From CAKZNE01 sp002695025 (GTDB lineage Bacteria; Bacteroidota; Bacteroidia; Flavobacteriales; Schleiferiaceae), in NCBI GenBank assembly GCA_913043285.1, contig CAJWML010000011.1, positions 61,936 through 125,935 of the forward strand: 64,000 bases of DNA, read 5' to 3'. The translations under genes and the position numbers were made by a program. The stretch's first letter is position 1; every line of letters begins with the position of its first letter. Under the pieces are notes generated by a model. That model was not told the DNA's origin. It did not search any database and worked only from the letters and a program-made list of their open reading frames with translations. Shown in pieces: positions 59,388 to 64,000 of the stretch.

Positions 59388-61028
59388 TTACGCCTGTAGC
59401 ACTCCAGGGTTATAAGCCTTTTTAATAGGAGCATGATTGGCCATTTCAATACCCATGCTTATCCATTTGCGGGTGTCCAACGGGTCTATGATAGCATCCG
59501 TCCAAAGGCGGGCCGCAGCATAATATGGAGAGGTTTGGGCATCATAACGTGCTTTGATCTCCTCGAATAATTTCTTTTCCTGTTCCGGTGTAATCTCTTC
59601 ACCTCTGGATTTAAGGCTGGCCGTTTCTATTTGCAGCAAAACCTTGGCGGCCTGTGCTCCTCCCATTACCGCCAGCTGAGCGGTTGGCCAGGCTACAATT
59701 AGCCGGGGGTCATAGGCTTTTCCGCACATGGCATAGTTTCCGGCCCCGTAGGAGTTACCCATAATAACGGTAAACTTGGGTACCACGGAATTACTCATGG
59801 TGTTCACCATCTTGGCCCCGTCTTTAATAATGCCTCCGTGCTCCGAACGGCTCCCTACCATAAATCCGGTTACATCCTGTAGGAAAACCAGGGGTATCTT
59901 CTTTTGGTTGCAATTGGCAATAAAGCGGGAAGCCTTATCGGCAGAATCGGAATAAATAACTCCACCAAATTGCATTTCGCCCTTCTTGCTTTTGATCACC
60001 TCACGATTGTTGGCCACAATACCTACAGCCCAGCCATCTACACGGGCATAGCCGGTTATTATGGTTTTGCCGTAACCGGCTTTATACTCTTCAAATTCAC
60101 TATTATCCACCAGGCGTTCAATAATCTTCATGGTGGAATAGGGCTTGGAACGGTCTTCCGGGAACAGGCCGTAGATTTCTTTGGGGTCTTTAGCCGGTGT
60201 TTTGGGCTCAGCACGGTTGAAGCCGGCTTTATCAAAGTCCCCGATCTTGTCTACAATATTGCGTATGGATGACAGGCAATCCGGATCGTCTTTACTTTTA
60301 TAATCTGTAACTCCTGATATTTCGGAATGAGTGGTAGCTCCCCCCAGGGTTTCATTGTCAATATTTTCACCGATGGCGGCCTTTACCAGGTAAGAGCCGG
60401 CCAGGAAGATACTTCCCGTTTTATCAACGATCAGCGCCTCATCACTCATAATAGGAAGATAGGCTCCACCGGCCACGCAACTACCCATAATAGCCGCAAT
60501 TTGTGTAATACCCTCGGATGAGAGGATAGCATTGTTCCGGAAAATGCGTCCGAAATGTTCCTTATCAGGAAATATCTCATCCTGCATGGGCAGGTATACA
60601 CCTGCACTGTCCACCAGGTAGATGATCGGCAAACGGTTTTCAAGGGCAATCTCCTGGGCTCTCAGGTTTTTCTTACCGGTAATGGGAAACCAGGCTCCGG
60701 CCTTAACAGTAGCATCATTGGCTACCACAATGCACATTTTGCCTTTTATGTAGCCAATAACCACAACCACACCACCGCTGGGGCATCCTCCGTGTTCCTT
60801 GTACATTTCGTATCCGGCAAAGGCACCCACTTCTATACAGGGGCTATCTTTATCCAAAAGATAGTCAATGCGCTCGCGGGCCGTCATTTTGCCCTTTTCC
60901 TGATGTTTGGCGATCCGCTTGTCCCCGCCACCTTTATAAATGGTGTGGAGCCTGCTTTTCACTTCAGACATCATCAGTTTTAACTTATCCTCGTTTTTGT
61001 TGAATTCAAGGTTTTGTGACATAGGCAT
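59388..61028 (-). CDS. Acyl-CoA carboxylase carboxyltransferase (beta) subunit
   Basis: 546 residues; a second ATG at 61022 is possible. Two crotonase-like halves. KMTARERIDYLLDKDSPCIE, the oxyanion region GAWFPITGKKNLRAQEIALE, MGSCVAGGAYLPIMSDEALI, and in the C-terminal half FLQDVTGFMVGSRSEHGGII and MGNSYGAGNYAMCGKAYDPR. The detailed pattern (LPMQDEIFPDKEHFGRIFRN) is nearest methylcrotonoyl-CoA carboxylase beta, as in leucine breakdown, but geranyl or acetyl/propionyl-CoA use is possible. The biotin subunit is not here. Directly abuts the upstream SH3-like gene. Confidence 0.93.
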   Translation of the reverse strand: MPMSQNLEFNKNEDKLKLMMSEVKSRLHTIYKGGGDKRIAKHQEKGKMTARERIDYLLDKDSPCIEVGAFAGYEMYKEHGGCPSGGVVVVIGYIKGKMCIVVANDATVKAGAWFPITGKKNLRAQEIALENRLPIIYLVDSAGVYLPMQDEIFPDKEHFGRIFRNNAILSSEGITQIAAIMGSCVAGGAYLPIMSDEALIVDKTGSIFLAGSYLVKAAIGENIDNETLGGATTHSEISGVTDYKSKDDPDCLSSIRNIVDKIGDFDKAGFNRAEPKTPAKDPKEIYGLFPEDRSKPYSTMKIIERLVDNSEFEEYKAGYGKTIITGYARVDGWAVGIVANNREVIKSKKGEMQFGGVIYSDSADKASRFIANCNQKKIPLVFLQDVTGFMVGSRSEHGGIIKDGAKMVNTMSNSVVPKFTVIMGNSYGAGNYAMCGKAYDPRLIVAWPTAQLAVMGGAQAAKVLLQIETASLKSRGEEITPEQEKKLFEEIKARYDAQTSPYYAAARLWTDAIIDPLDTRKWISMGIEMANHAPIKKAYNPGVLQA

Positions 61029-62102
61029 TTAATAGCATTTATCAACCGTCCAATGCGCCTTTTTAACCACAAGGGCATTGTCCAGTGTAGGGTCGCTTAC
61101 AAAGAGGGTAAAACGGTTGCGGTCTTCATAGACCGATACAAATATCATTTCCGGTACATCATCCCCGTTCAGATCACCAAACCAGTAAATTTCCGGCATT
61201 CCGCACTGACCGTTATCATTAAGTTCTTCCGTAATATTCTGGTTCACGGGAAGAAAATACTTGGTTCCGCTAAGGGTAAGTCTGTAATTCTTAAGATCAG
61301 GACAGGGCCCGGTGCTTTCCACGCTTCCGGTGGCAGACAATTTCATTTTTGTGGGTTCTCCGGTAAGGTCCCATTGTTGGCCAGGGAATATTTTTCGCCC
61401 GTTCATCCGCAGGAGGTCGCTGTTATCCTCAATGGAATTTTGCTCCAAGGGCAGTAACTGATTGACACCCAGTAGAAAAATACTGCGTTCTTCTTCGTCC
61501 GTAAGTACATCAAACTCCAGTTTTTTACCTACTTTTTGTTTGCTGAGCATTACGTTTACGTCTACGCGCTTAATGCGGTAGGTGGTACCACCATTATCTT
61601 CATCACGGGGATAGATCCCGTACCAGATCAAGCCCGGGTCTATGCCTTTTACCTCTCCACAATAATTGTAAGTTTCTGTAAGCAGACTATAGGTAATTTC
61701 CCTGGTTTTGGGAGTTTCTTTTTCTGGTTTAACAGATACTTCTCCTTTAGGTGTATCAGTCACAGATGTGTCGGCTATTGTGTCTGTGGTAGCGGGTTTA
61801 TTAAGCAGTCCTTTTACTTCCATGAAACCGTCAAACATATAACCCAGCTTTCCATTGTATTGCACCTTTCGCCAAAACCCGCGTATTTTTTCATATTCCA
61901 TACTACCAAAGGTTTCCTGGCAGGCGGTAAGTGTACTATCAAAAGGCACATAGGTAACCACTTTAGCTTTGAGGGAAGGCTCGGCCCGCATACGCATACC
62001 CGAAGGGGCAACAATACGGCACTCCAATGCCTGTTCACAATTGATCTGGGCTTCAGTAGCTAAAGAAAGGGCAACAAAAAGCAGGCAAACAAAATATTTC
62101 AT
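61029..62102 (-). CDS. Exported protein with SH3-like N-terminal domain
   Basis: 357 residues, signal peptide MKYFVCLLFVALSLATEA. Residues about 25-95 look like a bacterial SH3 domain (SGMRMRAEPSLKAKVVTYVP, RGFWRKVQYNGKLGYMFDGF). A Thr/Pro/Glu linker follows, then a beta-rich part and a C-terminal module GDLNGDDVPEMIFVS that resembles a calcium-binding FG-GAP-like turn. Wall- or surface-associated; no enzyme motif. Function unknown. Confidence 0.8.
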   Translation of the reverse strand: MKYFVCLLFVALSLATEAQINCEQALECRIVAPSGMRMRAEPSLKAKVVTYVPFDSTLTACQETFGSMEYEKIRGFWRKVQYNGKLGYMFDGFMEVKGLLNKPATTDTIADTSVTDTPKGEVSVKPEKETPKTREITYSLLTETYNYCGEVKGIDPGLIWYGIYPRDEDNGGTTYRIKRVDVNVMLSKQKVGKKLEFDVLTDEEERSIFLLGVNQLLPLEQNSIEDNSDLLRMNGRKIFPGQQWDLTGEPTKMKLSATGSVESTGPCPDLKNYRLTLSGTKYFLPVNQNITEELNDNGQCGMPEIYWFGDLNGDDVPEMIFVSVYEDRNRFTLFVSDPTLDNALVVKKAHWTVDKCY

Positions 62103-62134
62103 ATATCTAAACTGCGGTGCAGCGAAAATACAAA

Positions 62135-62725
62135 TTAAAGACTGTTGAGGTAACCCGCAGCGGCCGGCCCTTCGTTAAACATTAGGTCTACTATTGACAG
62201 GTTGGGAATGAAATTGTTCTTATGATCAAAAACCTGCGGATAGGATGGTAGGGAAATCATTTCCTCCCGCTTGGGGTGAAACGCTTCTCTGTAATCGTTT
62301 CCGGCACTTTCCATCCATTCCTTTGTTTCCTCCCATTTGAATTTATATTGAAGCCAATCCATCACGGTTGTCATCAGTTTGAGGTTCAGGTCCCAGAGAA
62401 ATTGGGGTTTTTCCAGGTAAACGCTATGGAGGTCAGGAGCCAGGATCTCAAAAAAGGGAGAAGTGTTATAAGTAGTCTTAAGGGCATGCCAGTGTTTTTG
62501 GTGCCAGTTATCCTTATAACTTACCTTAACATCCCTGATAATACCCGTGCTGGAAGCCTGTACCGGTATAGAAAGCATCAACTTTCCGTTAGGACCGTCA
62601 ATATAACAACGGTTGCGGTAGCTCTGTTTTTGCCAGCTTTCACAAGCTTCCAACAAAACCGAATCAGCCGTAAGCAATGATTTGTAGTACAATACCGGCC
62701 CGAGGTATGTAGTACTTAAAAGCAC
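62135..62725 (-). CDS. WbqC-family protein
   Basis: 196 residues from a GTG start, the only candidate codon near the conserved opening LLSTTYLGPVLYYKSLLTAD. Other motifs are WQKQSYRNRCYIDGPNGKLM, LSIPVQ, YKDNWHQKHWHALKTTYNTS and PFFE. WbqC proteins are thought to aid polysaccharide or O-antigen synthesis but lack a defined activity. Lies 2 nt behind lepB, a pairing common in Bacteroidota. Confidence 0.93.
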   Translation of the reverse strand: MLLSTTYLGPVLYYKSLLTADSVLLEACESWQKQSYRNRCYIDGPNGKLMLSIPVQASSTGIIRDVKVSYKDNWHQKHWHALKTTYNTSPFFEILAPDLHSVYLEKPQFLWDLNLKLMTTVMDWLQYKFKWEETKEWMESAGNDYREAFHPKREEMISLPSYPQVFDHKNNFIPNLSIVDLMFNEGPAAAGYLNSL

Positions 62726-62727
62726 GA

Positions 62728-64000
62728 TCAGGCGGCCTTATCAGCCTTTCTGCGTTTGCGGAAATAGTTAAATCCGTAGATCAGGGCTACTATTATAACG
62801 AAAGGCCAGAAGTAGCTTACTCTTTCACCTTCACCACTTACGGTGGTAAATATGCGCTTGGTACGCAAGCGGTCACCGAAGTCCGAAGCAAATTTATCCC
62901 AACTCATCCAGATGAAAACCGGCTTACCCACAATGTGATCGGCCGGAACATAACCCCAGTAGCGGGAATCCAGTGAGTTGTGGCGGTTATCTCCCATCAT
63001 CCAGTAGTAATCCTGCTGGAAAGTATAATCAGAAGCTTCCTGTCCGTTTATCCAGTACTTTCCATTTCGTACTTCCAGGGTATTACCTTCATACACTTCT
63101 ATGATACGGTTGAATTTCAGGAAGTTCTTATGACTGAGTTCAACCTTATCACCTTTTTTCGGAATGTATAGAGGACCATAATTATCACGGGTCCATTTAA
63201 AGTCCAGGCTATCACCATGAGCCGCATTAGGGAAGATGCCGGGTCCGGCCATAAAGCCTTCATAGCGAGTAAGGTGATGCACCAGGGCAGGAGGCGAATC
63301 CGATGGAAAATCCCGGATCTCCTGGTAACTGTTAAGGCGTATTACACGCACCAGGTTGGGCAGGGTTTTAAATTCCTCCAACTTGTGTGTAGGAATGGTT
63401 ATGATATAAGCAACCGCATTAAAAGCCTTATTGGTACGGTAATCCTGCATCCTCAACCCTTCTTCATTGATCAGGTAATAGGCATCTGGATCAATATCAA
63501 ACTGCTCCTTCAGCAATTTCTGGCTGTAGCCGTTTCCCTTGAATTCAGCATAATAGGTGTATTGCGGAAGCGCACGGTCTGGCATTTCCTGTTTGTCTCC
63601 ATTTATGTAAACCTGCCCGTTAATGATCTGTAGGGTATCTCCCGGGGTGGCAATGCATCTTTTTACGTAATGTTCCCGCTTGTCCACCGGTTTTTCCGTT
63701 TCCATAGGGTAGTTGAATACTACCGGGTCCAGGCGCTGAACATCACTTATTTTAGGCAAACGCATATAGGGGAGTTGCACCCAATCCAGGTAACTGGGTT
63801 GGTCAGTTCCGGGAATACGATTGTGAACCAGGGGCAGACAAAGAGGTGTAATCGGTAAGCGGCTTCCGTACTGCAGCTTACTTACAAAAAGAAAATCGCC
63901 TACCATCAGCGATTTTTCCATGGATGGTGTGGGAATGGTGAAAGCTTCAAAGGTGAAAGTACGGATGATAGTGGCGGCTACGATGGCAAATATGAGGGAG
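62728..64000 (-). CDS. lepB: Signal peptidase I, 5' part outside window
   Basis: The frame continues from the visible ATG at 63921 to the window's right edge, and the extra codons encode IPTPS before MEKSLMVGDF. The catalytic Ser is that S, so 63921 is not the true start. The catalytic Lys is in VKRCIATPGDTLQI and box E is GDNRHNSLDSRYWGYVP. Between Ser and the Lys, and after it, are long insertions giving over 420 residues, larger than E. coli LepB (324). A C-terminal membrane helix VSYFWPFVIIVALIYGFNYF ends in a basic tail. Membrane enzyme removing signal peptides from exported proteins. Confidence 0.95.
   Translation of the reverse strand, partial: SLIFAIVAATIIRTFTFEAFTIPTPSMEKSLMVGDFLFVSKLQYGSRLPITPLCLPLVHNRIPGTDQPSYLDWVQLPYMRLPKISDVQRLDPVVFNYPMETEKPVDKREHYVKRCIATPGDTLQIINGQVYINGDKQEMPDRALPQYTYYAEFKGNGYSQKLLKEQFDIDPDAYYLINEEGLRMQDYRTNKAFNAVAYIITIPTHKLEEFKTLPNLVRVIRLNSYQEIRDFPSDSPPALVHHLTRYEGFMAGPGIFPNAAHGDSLDFKWTRDNYGPLYIPKKGDKVELSHKNFLKFNRIIEVYEGNTLEVRNGKYWINGQEASDYTFQQDYYWMMGDNRHNSLDSRYWGYVPADHIVGKPVFIWMSWDKFASDFGDRLRTKRIFTTVSGEGERVSYFWPFVIIVALIYGFNYFRKRRKADKAA

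Noticed and set aside
1..64000. CRISPR array, tRNA or rRNA genes
   Set aside because: Scanning intergenic regions showed no regularly spaced direct repeats of 25-40 nt, no CCA-ended cloverleaf and no rRNA-like sequence.

Overview
The window is a densely packed chromosomal segment of a Bacteroidota bacterium, most likely a flavobacterium-like lineage (Flavobacteriales, for example Cryomorphaceae or Schleiferiaceae relatives; this placement is inferred). Signs of this are several secreted proteins with C-terminal type IX secretion sorting domains, an S46 dipeptidyl-peptidase, a Rho with a long Asn/Gln-rich insert, a PadR/PspC pair, small families such as DUF4293 and DUF6095, weak ribosome binding sites, and promoters of the Bacteroidota type (TTG, 17-23 nt spacer, TAnnTTTG) instead of the E. 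coli -35/-10. I see no insertion sequence, prophage, CRISPR array, rRNA or tRNA.

Layout. 1-2.6 kb: end of an unidentified gene, an NtrC-type sigma-54 activator, and two small related exported proteins. 2.7-9.3 kb: TetR regulator with an ABC1/UbiB-like kinase, a small outer-membrane barrel, NUDIX hydrolase and esterase, a zinc-ribbon membrane protein, murQ, and an RsmB-like rRNA methyltransferase. 9.3-17.9 kb: a fused 2-oxoacid dehydrogenase E1, a degenerate M1-peptidase-like protein, PspC/PadR, and a DUF4252-like protein with a lipoprotein. 17.9-24.2 kb: minus-strand runs of small enzymes (ATP-grasp, NRDE, DinB, NDH-2, glycosyltransferase, NTF2-like lipoprotein, DinB, zinc ribbon). 24.2-28.7 kb: uvrA, an ECF-like sigma factor with a 48-residue gene behind it, DUF427 and a cold-shock protein. 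28.7-38.3 kb: T9SS cargo proteins, S46 peptidase, RsmI-like methyltransferase, LMW phosphatase, dnaA, thioesterase, M36-like peptidase, and YigZ. 38.3-44.5 kb: DMT transporter, ribD, DHA2 efflux pump, a secreted carboxypeptidase-regulatory-like protein, and ettA.

44.5-50.8 kb is the most accessory-looking stretch. AT-rich DNA with a heptad repeat and two inverted repeats carries an orphan lipoprotein and a tandemly duplicated lipoprotein pair. These are followed by a 1326-residue M43 metalloprotease with a predicted beta-helix and a T9SS tail. It is the best candidate here for a little-described cell-surface system, but no function can be read from it directly.

50.9-64 kb returns to housekeeping: rho, DUF4293, a YfcE-like phosphoesterase diverging from truA, an MsbA-like exporter, a membrane protein with a winged-helix regulator, a secreted HExxH protein with an alpha-oxoamine synthase (possible sphingolipid or sulfonolipid synthesis), an acyl-CoA carboxylase beta subunit, an SH3-like protein, WbqC, and signal peptidase I, which runs off the window's right edge.

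Most neighbouring same-strand genes overlap by 1-4 nt or lie within a few nt, so they probably form short operons. Strong GC-rich hairpins close many of these, and four convergent pairs share a 4-nt stop-codon overlap with no terminator between them. Families, motifs, starts and promoters were judged by eye from the sequence; no database search or folding program was run.
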